This document shows positions 35,220-43,515 of a stretch of DNA of 64,000 nucleotides, one piece after another. The first letter of the stretch is position 1. Every line of letters starts with the position of its first letter. The position numbers and the translations under genes are program-made. The stretch lies in contig NZ_FTOV01000001.1 in assembly GCF_900156825.1 (NCBI RefSeq), positions 703,219 through 767,218 of the forward strand, written 5' to 3'. The notes beneath the pieces are model-generated. The model made no database searches and was not told the origin of the DNA. It saw nothing but the letters and a program-made list of their open reading frames with translations. Source of the DNA: Chryseobacterium gambrini. GTDB taxonomy: Bacteria > Bacteroidota > Bacteroidia > Flavobacteriales > Weeksellaceae.

Positions 35220-36641
35220 ATGATAAATGATGCTAAAACGGGCAGCAGAAACTATACTGTTCCGTTGATTACCATTACACTATTGTTTTTTATGTGGGGA
35301 TTCATCACCTGTATGAACGACATTCTTATCCCTTATCTGAAACAGCTTTTTAAGCTTACTTTCTTTGAATCCATGCTCGTACAGTTCTGCTTTTTCGGAG
35401 CTTACTTCATCGGTTCACTAATCTATTTCCTCATCTCCACCACAAAAGGAGATCCTATTGACAAAGTGGGTTACAAAAAAGGAATTATTTTCGGGATCTT
35501 TCTTGCCGCTTTAGGATGTGTACTTTTCTACCCTGCCGCAAGTTTTTCTTCCTACGGATTATTTTTGGGAGCTTTATTTATTTTAGGGTTAGGATTTACC
35601 GTTTTGCAGATTACGGCAAATGCTTACGTTTCGCTTTTGGGTCCAGAAGAATCCGCATCCAGCCGTCTGAACATGACGCAGGCATTCAATGCCTTCGGAA
35701 CCACAATTGCTCCGGTTTTAGGCGGACATTTAATTTTTGAATTGTTTTCCGCTCCGGACGGATCTTTCAGTGCAGCAGCAACGAAAATTCCTTATCTCAT
35801 TTTTGCAGCAATTCTGCTTTTGGTAGCTTTGCTTATTTCAAGAGTTAAACTTCCTGACTTTCAGGTAAAAGGGGAAGAAATTGTAAAAGGATTCGGAGCT
35901 TTGCAGCACAACCATCTGAAATTTGGAGTTCTTACCATGTTCTGTTACGTAGGAGGCGAAGTTGCAGTGGGAAGTTTCATCATTAGTTTTCTGGAGCAGC
36001 CACAGGTGATGAATCTTTCTGAAGTGGTAAGCAAAAATTATCTTTCCCTGTATTGGGGAGGCGCGATGATTGGAAGGTTTTTAGGCGCAATTTCCCTTAA
36101 TCAGTCAATCAGTCAGGCAAAAAAAGCTTTATATATGTTGGGAGCGGCTATCGCTGTGTTTTTGGTTATTTTCAGCATTGTAGATCTTAGTTTTTCTCAG
36201 ATCAGCTTCTTTTTAGTTTTTATTGCCTTAAATTTTATCGCGTTTTTTATCGGAAAATCGGCTCCGGCAAGAACCTTATCTATATTTGCGGGAATTAATG
36301 TTCTGTTATTGATTTCTGCAATGTTTAATCATGGCGAACTGGCAATGTACAGCATTCTGGGAATAGGAATCTTTAACTCAATCATGTTCTCAAATATCTA
36401 CACTCTCGCTATTTCAGGATTGGGAAAATACACAAGTCAGGGTTCTTCTCTGGTGGTTATGGCAATTCTGGGAGGCGCTATTATTCCTGTTTTTCAGGGA
36501 TATTTAGCCGATATTTTCGGGGTTCAGCATTCTTTCATCATTCCTGTATTCTGTTATATTGTAATCTTGATCTTCGGAGCTTATTGTACGAAGTATCTGA
36601 GTCATGTAAAGCAGGAGGAAGGCACAAAAGCCGGACATTAA
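35220..36641 (+). CDS. FucP-type sugar MFS transporter (473 aa)
   Basis: A twelve-helix inner-membrane carrier of the fucose/glucose-galactose permease group. Typical features: first helix with FFMWGFITCMNDILIPYLK, FFGAYFIGS in helix 2, GYKKGI in the loop 2-3, ITANAYVSLLGPEESASSRLNMTQAFNAFGT in helices 4-5, and a symmetric second half. It imports a sugar with protons. No sugar-use gene is adjacent. TATCTTTA at 35191 is a weak -7 match. A hairpin terminator follows. Confidence 0.93.
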   Translation: MINDAKTGSRNYTVPLITITLLFFMWGFITCMNDILIPYLKQLFKLTFFESMLVQFCFFGAYFIGSLIYFLISTTKGDPIDKVGYKKGIIFGIFLAALGCVLFYPAASFSSYGLFLGALFILGLGFTVLQITANAYVSLLGPEESASSRLNMTQAFNAFGTTIAPVLGGHLIFELFSAPDGSFSAAATKIPYLIFAAILLLVALLISRVKLPDFQVKGEEIVKGFGALQHNHLKFGVLTMFCYVGGEVAVGSFIISFLEQPQVMNLSEVVSKNYLSLYWGGAMIGRFLGAISLNQSISQAKKALYMLGAAIAVFLVIFSIVDLSFSQISFFLVFIALNFIAFFIGKSAPARTLSIFAGINVLLLISAMFNHGELAMYSILGIGIFNSIMFSNIYTLAISGLGKYTSQGSSLVVMAILGGAIIPVFQGYLADIFGVQHSFIIPVFCYIVILIFGAYCTKYLSHVKQEEGTKAGH

Positions 36642-36662
36642 ATTTTCAGTTTTAAAATAAAG

Positions 36663-36690
36663 AAACCTGCTTTCACAGCAGGTTTTATTT
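36663..36690. terminator. Terminator between the sugar transporter and the OstA-like gene
   Basis: AAACCTGCT pairs with AGCAGGTTT over a 5-base loop, followed by TATTTTTAT. It separates two convergent genes and may act in both directions. Confidence 0.75.
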
Positions 36691-36695
36691 TTATC

Positions 36696-37052
36696 TTATA
36701 TGATCAGTTCCTTAGTATCTGTATAATAAATAATAGGCTCATCCTCAGACCTTACTCCTTTTTTAGACAGAGATTCAAGATGGATAATCTTAAATTTTTT
36801 GGGCTTATAAATTTTTAATTCATTTTTATTTTCATCTACTATTACTTTTTCAGCATCATCAAAATTTATATAAGGTGATACTACAGAGACATTCCCTGTA
36901 TAAACTGTTACTTTTTCCTGAGCTTTTCTCGTAATTTTTTCACTCTTAAATTTTAGAGTATCATCACCGGAATTGTGCTGAGAAAAAACTTTCTGCGAAC
37001 AAAGCAACATTAAAAACGCTCCAGTAATCTGTATTTTTTTTATCATATCCAT
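36696..37052 (-). CDS. Small exported protein, OstA/LptA-like fragment (118 aa)
   Basis: A signal peptide (IQITGAFLMLLCSQKVFSQ) is followed by about 90 residues with the pattern YTGNVSVVSPYINFDDAEKVIVDENKNELKIY, reminiscent of one LptA/OstA beta-jellyroll repeat. It is much shorter than true LptA, so it is probably a single-repeat envelope protein of unknown role. The start may be the first ATG or the one two codons later. A terminator follows. Confidence 0.6.
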   Translation of the reverse strand: MDMIKKIQITGAFLMLLCSQKVFSQHNSGDDTLKFKSEKITRKAQEKVTVYTGNVSVVSPYINFDDAEKVIVDENKNELKIYKPKKFKIIHLESLSKKGVRSEDEPIIYYTDTKELII

Positions 37053-37464
37053 TTGAGTTTAAACTTTATATTAAACAAAACTAAATAAAAAAATTACAGC
37101 TTAAAGAATTATAACATTTTTTAAGAAATCACATCATAATCAGCCAAAGACTTCTGTAAAGTAATTTGTGGATTTTAAAATCATGATCCATTTATTAAAA
37201 ATTTCATGTTGTTATCGTACTTAAATGAAACAGAAATATATTATTTAAACACCCTCCAATCCTACTATTCATCAGGAATTTCAAACTTACACAGTTTTAA
37301 TAAGATGAATTTATTGATCTGTAAAATCTGTATAACTCCAAAAAAATCAACACAAAACAATCAGAAAAACCCACCCACAAAGGATTACCGTTGAGATATT
37401 AATTAAAATATTTCATTATGTAAAGAAAAAATTCTACTTTTAATCAGAATTTTTAACAAATATC
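37053..37464 (+). promoter_or_regulatory. Intergenic region upstream of the sigma-54 activator
   Basis: This 412-bp stretch should hold promoters for the OstA-like gene (minus) and the signalling operon (plus). A 62-codon plus frame (37206-37394) has no coding character. TGGAT-N12-ATCCA at about 37170-37191 is the only notable inverted repeat. I see no confident promoter. Confidence 0.3.
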
Positions 37465-38820
37465 ATGATGGTCAGAATTTTCCTTGTGGATGACGATCCC
37501 TTCTTCGGAGAAATGCTTAAATATCATCTTCAGCTTAATCCTGATTATGAAGTTTTTCTGTACAGTTCCGGCAAAGAATGCCTTTCCGAGCTTTACCGGA
37601 ATCCTGACATCATCTGTATAGACTTTGGTTTACCGGATATTCAGGGAGATGATCTTTTCAAACAGATCAAAACGCTTTATCCGGATCTGCCGATCATTGT
37701 AATCAGCGGTCAGGAAAACATTTCCGTAGCCATTGATTTCCTGAAGCAGGGTGCAAAAGATTACATCGTAAAAAACGAACACACCAAAGAACTTCTGTGG
37801 AGTTCCATTATCCGCCTGAGAGAAAATATCTCGCTAAAACAGGAAGTTGAAGAACTGAAGGATGAGCTCGAAAAAAAATACAGCTTTGAGAAAACAATTA
37901 TCGGACAGAGTGAATCCATCAAAAGCATATTCTCAAAAATCAATAAAGCTCTGAAATCCAATATCAATGTCTCTGTAACCGGAGAAACAGGAACCGGGAA
38001 AGAAGTGGTGGCAAGAGCAATACATTATCATTCTTCCAGAAAAAACAAGCCTTTTGTTGCCGTAAACATGGCAGCAATCCCCAAAGATCTGGTGGAAAGT
38101 GAATTTTTCGGTCATGAAAAAGGAGCATTTACAGGAGCAACAGATAAATCGGTCGGAAAATTTGAACAGGCAAACGGAGGAACTATTTTTCTGGATGAGA
38201 TCGCAGAACTTGATCTCAACCTTCAAAGCAAGCTTCTTCGGGCGTTGCAGGAAAGAGAAATTACAAGAGTCGGCGGAACCCAGAAAATAAAACTGGACGT
38301 AAGACTCATTATTGCCACCCACAAAAATCTCGCAAATGAAGTAAAGAAAGGAAACTTCAGAGAAGATCTTTACTACAGGGTTATCGGTCTTCCTATAGAA
38401 TTGCCTCCGCTCAGAGAAAGGGATCAGGACACTTTAATTCTTGCCAAACATTTTATTGATCTTTTTGCCAAAGAAAACAAAAGCAAACCTTTGATTTTAG
38501 CTTCCGATGCACGAAAAAAGCTCATGAAATACAGCTTTCCGGGAAATATCCGAGAACTTAAATCCGTTATCGATCTTGCCTGCGTAATGGCAGAAAGCAA
38601 TGAAATAACTGCGGATGACATCAGCTTTTACAGCCTTGAAAAAGAATCCGAAGTTTTCCTTTCAGAGCAAAAAACATTGAAACAGTATACAACGGACATT
38701 ATTCTTCACTTTCTGAGGGAAAATAACAATGACGTCATTAAAACAGCTAAAATATTAGACATCGGAAAATCAACCGTTTATAATCTTATTAACAGCGTAG
38801 ACCTTAAAAAAACTAAATAA
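37465..38820 (+). CDS. Sigma-54-dependent response regulator, NtrC-type (451 aa)
   Basis: Three domains in order: receiver (phospho-acceptor Asp53, DDD pocket near 9-11), AAA+ ATPase with Walker A GETGTGKE at 173-180, the sigma-54 contact loop GAFTGA at 220-225, Walker B IFLDE and arginine fingers (RER), then a Fis-type helix-turn-helix (NDVIKTAKILDIGKSTVYNLI). It opens melted complexes at sigma-54 promoters after phosphorylation, probably by the hybrid kinase two genes downstream. The next gene is 3 bp away. It is a good candidate regulator of the exopolysaccharide genes (inference). Start 37465 or 37468. Confidence 0.96.
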   Translation: MMVRIFLVDDDPFFGEMLKYHLQLNPDYEVFLYSSGKECLSELYRNPDIICIDFGLPDIQGDDLFKQIKTLYPDLPIIVISGQENISVAIDFLKQGAKDYIVKNEHTKELLWSSIIRLRENISLKQEVEELKDELEKKYSFEKTIIGQSESIKSIFSKINKALKSNINVSVTGETGTGKEVVARAIHYHSSRKNKPFVAVNMAAIPKDLVESEFFGHEKGAFTGATDKSVGKFEQANGGTIFLDEIAELDLNLQSKLLRALQEREITRVGGTQKIKLDVRLIIATHKNLANEVKKGNFREDLYYRVIGLPIELPPLRERDQDTLILAKHFIDLFAKENKSKPLILASDARKKLMKYSFPGNIRELKSVIDLACVMAESNEITADDISFYSLEKESEVFLSEQKTLKQYTTDIILHFLRENNNDVIKTAKILDIGKSTVYNLINSVDLKKTK

Positions 38821-38823
38821 TAC

Positions 38824-39963
38824 ATGAAAGTCGCTAAACTACTTTTTGCCGACGGAATCTGGAAATCTGAAATAAATGATGAAAATCTGGACTATCAGAA
38901 AGCTCAGCTTGTTTTGGGATACGGTTGCCGGAACACCCTTGAAAACCCTGATTTTTTTGAGGTAATGAAAGCCAAATTTCCATATGCAGAAATTGCTCTA
39001 TCTTCTTCATCAGGAGAAATTTTCTGCAATGAAGTTTTTGATGAAACCGTAACAGTTACCGCCATTGAATTTTCTTCATCTTACATCAAAACACAGCAGA
39101 TTGATATTAATGATTTTCAGAACAGCTATGAAGCTGGAAAAGCACTTTTTAAAAATATTTGTCACGAAAATCTCAGGTGGGTATTTGTACTTTCGGACGG
39201 AAGTAAAGTAAATGGAAGCCAACTTGTAAAAGGACTGAACGAAGGACGTCCCGAAGGAGTTTTAATTTCCGGCGGATTGGCAGGTGACGGAGATCGTTTT
39301 GAGAAAACCGTTGTCGGTCTCAATGAAGTTCCCGTATGCAACAAAATCGTTGCCATTGGCTTCTATGGTGAAAAATTAGAGCTTTCTCACGCATCATTCG
39401 GAGGCTGGGAAAGTTTCGGACTGGAAAGAACCGTTACAAAATCCCAAAACAACATCCTCGTAGAAATAGACAATAAAAATGCTTTAGACCTCTATAAAAA
39501 TTATCTGGGTAAATACGCAGAAGAACTTCCAAGTTCTGCCCTGCTCTTTCCGTTATCTTTAAAACTCGACGAAAATTCTGCTCCGGTGGTAAGAACAATT
39601 CTCTCCATTAATGAAAAAAGCAATATGATGATTTTTGCGGGAGATCTGCCGGAAGGAAGCCGCGTACGATTTATGAAAGCCAATCTGGATCGCCTCATTG
39701 ATGCAGCAAATGATGCTGCGCATGGATGCCTTCAGATGAATCCGGATCCAAAGCTGGCAATTATTGTAAGCTGTGTGGGAAGAAAAATGGTGTTGGGAGA
39801 AAGGGTTTCCGAAGAAGTAGAGATTGTAAGAGACGTTTTAGGCACCAAGACCGCTCTTAACGGCTTCTATTCTTACGGTGAAATTTCTCCGGTTAAACCT
39901 TTCGGGGAATGTGCGCTTCATAATCAGACCATTACCATAACCACTGTAAATGAAACGGAATAA
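38824..39963 (+). CDS. FIST-domain sensory protein (379 aa)
   Basis: The protein has FIST_N and FIST_C regions: an N-terminal half with LVLGYG, SSSGEIFCNE, FVLSDGSKVNGSQLVKGL and ISGGLAGDGDRF, and a C-terminal half ending with GFYSYGEISPVKPFGECALHNQT. FIST domains are thought to bind small ligands such as amino acids and to work with two-component proteins. It lies between the sigma-54 activator and the hybrid kinase, 2 bp before the latter, so it likely feeds a signal into that kinase. Confidence 0.93.
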   Translation: MKVAKLLFADGIWKSEINDENLDYQKAQLVLGYGCRNTLENPDFFEVMKAKFPYAEIALSSSSGEIFCNEVFDETVTVTAIEFSSSYIKTQQIDINDFQNSYEAGKALFKNICHENLRWVFVLSDGSKVNGSQLVKGLNEGRPEGVLISGGLAGDGDRFEKTVVGLNEVPVCNKIVAIGFYGEKLELSHASFGGWESFGLERTVTKSQNNILVEIDNKNALDLYKNYLGKYAEELPSSALLFPLSLKLDENSAPVVRTILSINEKSNMMIFAGDLPEGSRVRFMKANLDRLIDAANDAAHGCLQMNPDPKLAIIVSCVGRKMVLGERVSEEVEIVRDVLGTKTALNGFYSYGEISPVKPFGECALHNQTITITTVNETE

Positions 39964-39965
39964 CC

Positions 39966-42212
39966 ATGGAAACCGACTTGCACAATTTACTCAGCAGACA
40001 GATCAAAAAATATCTGACGGAAGATTTCAAAAATCATCCGCAGTTTAACAATTTCATTAACGCAGTCAACGATTCCTACAAATCTTTTGAACGGGACAAG
40101 GAGTTAACCGATCATGCATTCAGACAGAGCGAAAAAGAATACAAAGAGCTGTTTAATGATCTGAAAAAAGAAAATGAACTCAAACAGGAATCCATTTCAA
40201 GCCTTTATGAATCTTTAAGCCTATTGGATTCTGCTTTTGATACCAAAAAAAATAAAGACCTTAAAGAGCTTTCCTTATACCTCGCCGAACAGCTTAAAGA
40301 AAGAAAAAGAGTAAAACGTCAGGAAGAAAAATACCGCAATATTATCGCAAATATGAATCTCGGACTTATTGAGGTGGATAATGACGAGATTGTACGGTAT
40401 GCCAACCAAAGCTTCTGCAACGTTTCGGGTTTTGAACTGGATGAAATTATTGGTAAAAATCCTTCACAGCTTTTCGTGCAGGGAGAAGCCAATCTGGAAT
40501 TTATACAGGAACAGATCGAACTGAGGGAAAAAGGAATATCCAGTGTTTATCAGCTTCCGATAAAAAATAAAAGAGGCGAACTGAGATGGTGGGCTATCAG
40601 CGGCGCACCAAACTATGACGATCACGGAAATCTTTTAGGCTCCATAGGAATTCATCTCGACATCACCGATCAGAAAAAACTGGAAGAAGATCTCAAACAG
40701 GAAAAATCTAAAGCTATTGAAGCTTCTAAAGCAAAAGAAGTCTTTTTAGCCAATATGAGCCATGAAATCCGCACACCACTTAATGCCATAATCGGTTTTC
40801 TAAGAGAGCTTAAAAGGCTGGATCTCACAACCACACAGAGCCAGTTTGTAGAAAACAGCTTCAACGCGGCACAGCATCTTTTGTCGATTATCAATAACAT
40901 CCTCGATATTTCCAAAATAGAATCCGGTGAGATGTCTCTGGATAACACCGTTTTCTCACTGAAAGAATGCATCAGTAACATCATCAGTATTCTTCAGCCT
41001 AAAGCAAGACAGAAAAAAATACTGTTGAAAGCCAAATTTTCAGATGATCTTTTCTCTGAATTTAAAGCCGATGCGCTTAAGATAAAACAGATCTTATACA
41101 ACATCATCGGAAACTCTCTCAAATTCACCAATGTCGGCGAAATATGCCTGGAATGCAACGTCAGAAAGGATTTTCCCGACCATCAGAATCTTGAAATCCG
41201 AATTACCGACACCGGAATCGGGATCAGCGAAGAGTATGTAAAGCAGATCTTTAAAAAATTCAATCAGGAAGACAGCTCTATTTCGAGAAAATACGGCGGA
41301 ACCGGTCTTGGTATGGCAATTACACGGGAACTGATTTATCTGATGAAAGGAGAAATAAAGATTAAAAGTAAAAAAAATGTAGGAACAGAGATCAGCATTT
41401 TTCTGGATATGACTAAAAGCATCGGAAAATCGGAATCCAAAAACATCGAAGTGAAAGAGCACATTTCCATTGAGGGAACACGCGTTCTACTTGTGGAAGA
41501 CAACGAACTCAATCAGCTGGTTGCAGAAAATTCTCTGACGCATTTCGGATGCGAAGTGACAAAAGCAGACAACGGAAAAATAGCCGTGGATATTCTTTCA
41601 AAAGAGCAGTTTGATATTATTCTGATGGATATTCAGATGCCTGAACTGGACGGGATAGAAGCCACTAAAATTTTAAGAAAAGACTTCAGACTTACCACTC
41701 CTATCATTGCGCTTACCGCCAATGCTTTCAAAACAGAAATAGATAACTGCATTGCTGCAGGAATGAACAGCTACATCACCAAACCTTTTGACGAGGACGA
41801 ACTGCTGAAAATTATTTATAAAAATATTAAAATGCAAAATACATCAAAAACCAGTAACCCGGAAGAAGAAAAAATTCTTTATGATCTCAAAAACATTCAG
41901 GCTTTAAGCCGCGGAAATGATGATTTTATTCAAAAAATGCTGTCCATATTCATCACGCAGACACAGGAAACCATTCCGATGGTGGAAAAAGCTTTTGAAG
42001 AGAAAAATTATGCCGAAATAGCACGCCTCATTCACAGAATAAAACCAAGTATTGAAGGTGTGGGAATCTACTCCATCAAAGAAACCGTAAAAGATCTTGA
42101 AGTAAAATCCAAAGAGCAGCAGACCGATTTCCCTGAACTGTACACTATGTTTCTGGAAGTAAAGGAAACACTCTTCAAGACAATAAAACAACTGGAACGG
42201 GAAATTAGATAA
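39966..42212 (+). CDS. Hybrid histidine kinase: PAS-HisKA-HATPase-REC-HPt (748 aa)
   Basis: A soluble hybrid kinase. A coiled N-terminus (about 1-120) is followed by a PAS domain (about 125-245), HisKA with His266 in MSHEIRTP, HATPase_c (GTGLGMAI), a receiver with Asp555 in LMDIQMP, and a C-terminal HPt-like domain with His690 in IHRIKPS. No membrane helix is present, so the signal is likely internal, perhaps through the neighbouring FIST protein. The full phosphorelay chain suggests output to the sigma-54 activator or the small response regulator nearby. Confidence 0.95.
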   Translation: METDLHNLLSRQIKKYLTEDFKNHPQFNNFINAVNDSYKSFERDKELTDHAFRQSEKEYKELFNDLKKENELKQESISSLYESLSLLDSAFDTKKNKDLKELSLYLAEQLKERKRVKRQEEKYRNIIANMNLGLIEVDNDEIVRYANQSFCNVSGFELDEIIGKNPSQLFVQGEANLEFIQEQIELREKGISSVYQLPIKNKRGELRWWAISGAPNYDDHGNLLGSIGIHLDITDQKKLEEDLKQEKSKAIEASKAKEVFLANMSHEIRTPLNAIIGFLRELKRLDLTTTQSQFVENSFNAAQHLLSIINNILDISKIESGEMSLDNTVFSLKECISNIISILQPKARQKKILLKAKFSDDLFSEFKADALKIKQILYNIIGNSLKFTNVGEICLECNVRKDFPDHQNLEIRITDTGIGISEEYVKQIFKKFNQEDSSISRKYGGTGLGMAITRELIYLMKGEIKIKSKKNVGTEISIFLDMTKSIGKSESKNIEVKEHISIEGTRVLLVEDNELNQLVAENSLTHFGCEVTKADNGKIAVDILSKEQFDIILMDIQMPELDGIEATKILRKDFRLTTPIIALTANAFKTEIDNCIAAGMNSYITKPFDEDELLKIIYKNIKMQNTSKTSNPEEEKILYDLKNIQALSRGNDDFIQKMLSIFITQTQETIPMVEKAFEEKNYAEIARLIHRIKPSIEGVGIYSIKETVKDLEVKSKEQQTDFPELYTMFLEVKETLFKTIKQLEREIR

Positions 42213-42235
42213 ACCCTTTCCAAAATAAAGAGATT

Positions 42236-42250
42236 TTCCATATTTTGGAA
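42236..42250. promoter_or_regulatory. Palindrome TTCCA-N5-TGGAA, copy 1
   Basis: TTCCATATTTTGGAA lies 82 bp before the response regulator ATG. The identical 15 bases recur at 49314-49328, and the same arms with another spacer at 54737-54751, each before a transcription unit of the exopolysaccharide locus. It is a candidate upstream activating site. Confidence 0.6.
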
Positions 42251-42292
42251 TCAAAAAAATAATTAATGTATTGATTTTCAAATAATTAAATA

Positions 42293-42310
42293 AAGGCACA
42301 GTAATCGCGT
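42293..42310 (+). promoter_or_regulatory. Candidate sigma-54 promoter
   Basis: GG at 42295-42296 and GC at 42307-42308 are separated by 10 bases (GGCAC then ATCGC), matching the -24/-12 rule, with a GGCAC core. It lies 45 bp after the palindrome and 22 bp before the response-regulator start. The -12 element is not the ideal TTGC. Confidence 0.45.
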
Positions 42311-42331
42311 TATTCTATTCAAATAAAAAAG

Positions 42332-42772
42332 ATGGAAACAAATAACAAAAATTTAAAGTTTTTTATTGTAGATGACGACAGATTTTGCGCCACCGTTTAC
42401 GAGCAGTATCTGAAAAACAATCATTATGAAGATATTTCCTCATTCAGCAGCGGAGAAGAATGTCTGGATGAGCTTTACCAGAAACCCGATATCATTTTCC
42501 TCGATCACAATATGGAAGATCTTAACGGTTTCGAGGTTTTAAAAAAGATAAAAAGATACGATCCGAACATTTACGTCATCATGGTTTCTGCACAGGAAAA
42601 TATAGACACTGCGGTAAATGCCCTGAAATACGGTGCTTTCGACTATATTGTAAAAGATGCCAATGTATGCGAAAAAATGACGGAGACCATAGAAAAAATA
42701 TTAAAAATTAAAGAAGAAATGTCTCAGAACCAGCGTAAAGGTTTTAGAAAATTCTTTTCAGTTTTATTTTAG
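42332..42772 (+). CDS. Single-domain response regulator (146 aa)
   Basis: A receiver domain with acidic pocket DDD near residues 14-16, phospho-acceptor Asp58 (FLDHNM), a Ser in VSAQEN and Lys in YIVKDA, then a short basic tail without DNA-binding motif. Its sequence is close to the receiver part of the sigma-54 activator at 37465 (shared GEECLDELYQKPDII-type stretch), so one may derive from the other. It could act by protein contact or as a phosphate sink. It leads directly into the Wza gene, 5 bp away. Confidence 0.93.
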   Translation: METNNKNLKFFIVDDDRFCATVYEQYLKNNHYEDISSFSSGEECLDELYQKPDIIFLDHNMEDLNGFEVLKKIKRYDPNIYVIMVSAQENIDTAVNALKYGAFDYIVKDANVCEKMTETIEKILKIKEEMSQNQRKGFRKFFSVLF

Positions 42773-42777
42773 ATCTT

Positions 42778-43509
42778 ATGTTAAAAAAACTCATACTCTC
42801 ATCCTTTTTCCTGATGCTTCTGGTATCCTGTAAAACCTACAACGTACTTGAAGAGGAACAGGCAAGCCGAAATATGCAGGATTTCAGCTATGACCCCAAC
42901 TATGAATACAGAATCCGTAAAGACGACAAAATTACGCTTTCCGTTTGGGGACAGGATGATCTGAGTGTGGGTTCTGTATACGGAATTTACAACTCCAATG
43001 AAGTATACGGAAAATGGCTTCTGGTAGACATCAACGGAAATATAGAAATTCCAAAATTGGGAACAACTCCCGTTGTAGGGAAATCTCTTCCCGAACTGAA
43101 GGAAGAAATAAAAACAAAGCTTAAAAAATGGCTGGTAAATCCTATCGTGGATGTAAAAGTGCTGAATAAAGAAATTGCCGTGATGGGCGAAGTGAGAAAT
43201 CCGGCGGTAATTCAGGTGGATAAAGACCAGAATACTTTACTGGAGCTGGTTTCCAAAGCAGGAGGATTTGAAATGTATGCCAATTTAAAATCCATTAAAA
43301 TTCTGAGACAGGAAGGCGAAAACGTTCGCGTTACCAATATCGATCTTACCAAAATGAAAGATGTTCCGAACCAGAATATCCTTCTTCATCCGGGAGATTA
43401 CATCATTGTTCCTTCCAAGAAAAGCAAAGATTTTGATAAGAGAATTTCCACCATTATTCCTTTTGCAACCGTTACTTCCGCAGCCGCGATTCTGATAGGA
43501 TTATTATAA
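42778..43509 (+). CDS. Wza-like polysaccharide export lipoprotein (243 aa)
   Basis: A lipoprotein signal with lipobox LLVSC (Cys18) is followed by a Poly_export domain (YRIRKDDKITLSVWGQDDL) and an SLBB domain (VMGEVRNPAVIQVDKDQNTLLELVSKAGG), with a C-terminal hydrophobic helix (TIIPFATVTSAAAILIGLL). It should form the outer-membrane polysaccharide channel together with the Wzz-like protein encoded 6 bp downstream. Confidence 0.95.
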   Translation: MLKKLILSSFFLMLLVSCKTYNVLEEEQASRNMQDFSYDPNYEYRIRKDDKITLSVWGQDDLSVGSVYGIYNSNEVYGKWLLVDINGNIEIPKLGTTPVVGKSLPELKEEIKTKLKKWLVNPIVDVKVLNKEIAVMGEVRNPAVIQVDKDQNTLLELVSKAGGFEMYANLKSIKILRQEGENVRVTNIDLTKMKDVPNQNILLHPGDYIIVPSKKSKDFDKRISTIIPFATVTSAAAILIGLL

Positions 43510-43515
43510 AATTTG

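Noticed and set aside
37206..37394. 62-codon frame before the sigma-54 activator
   Set aside because: Low-complexity, Asn/Lys-rich end, no coding character; intergenic.
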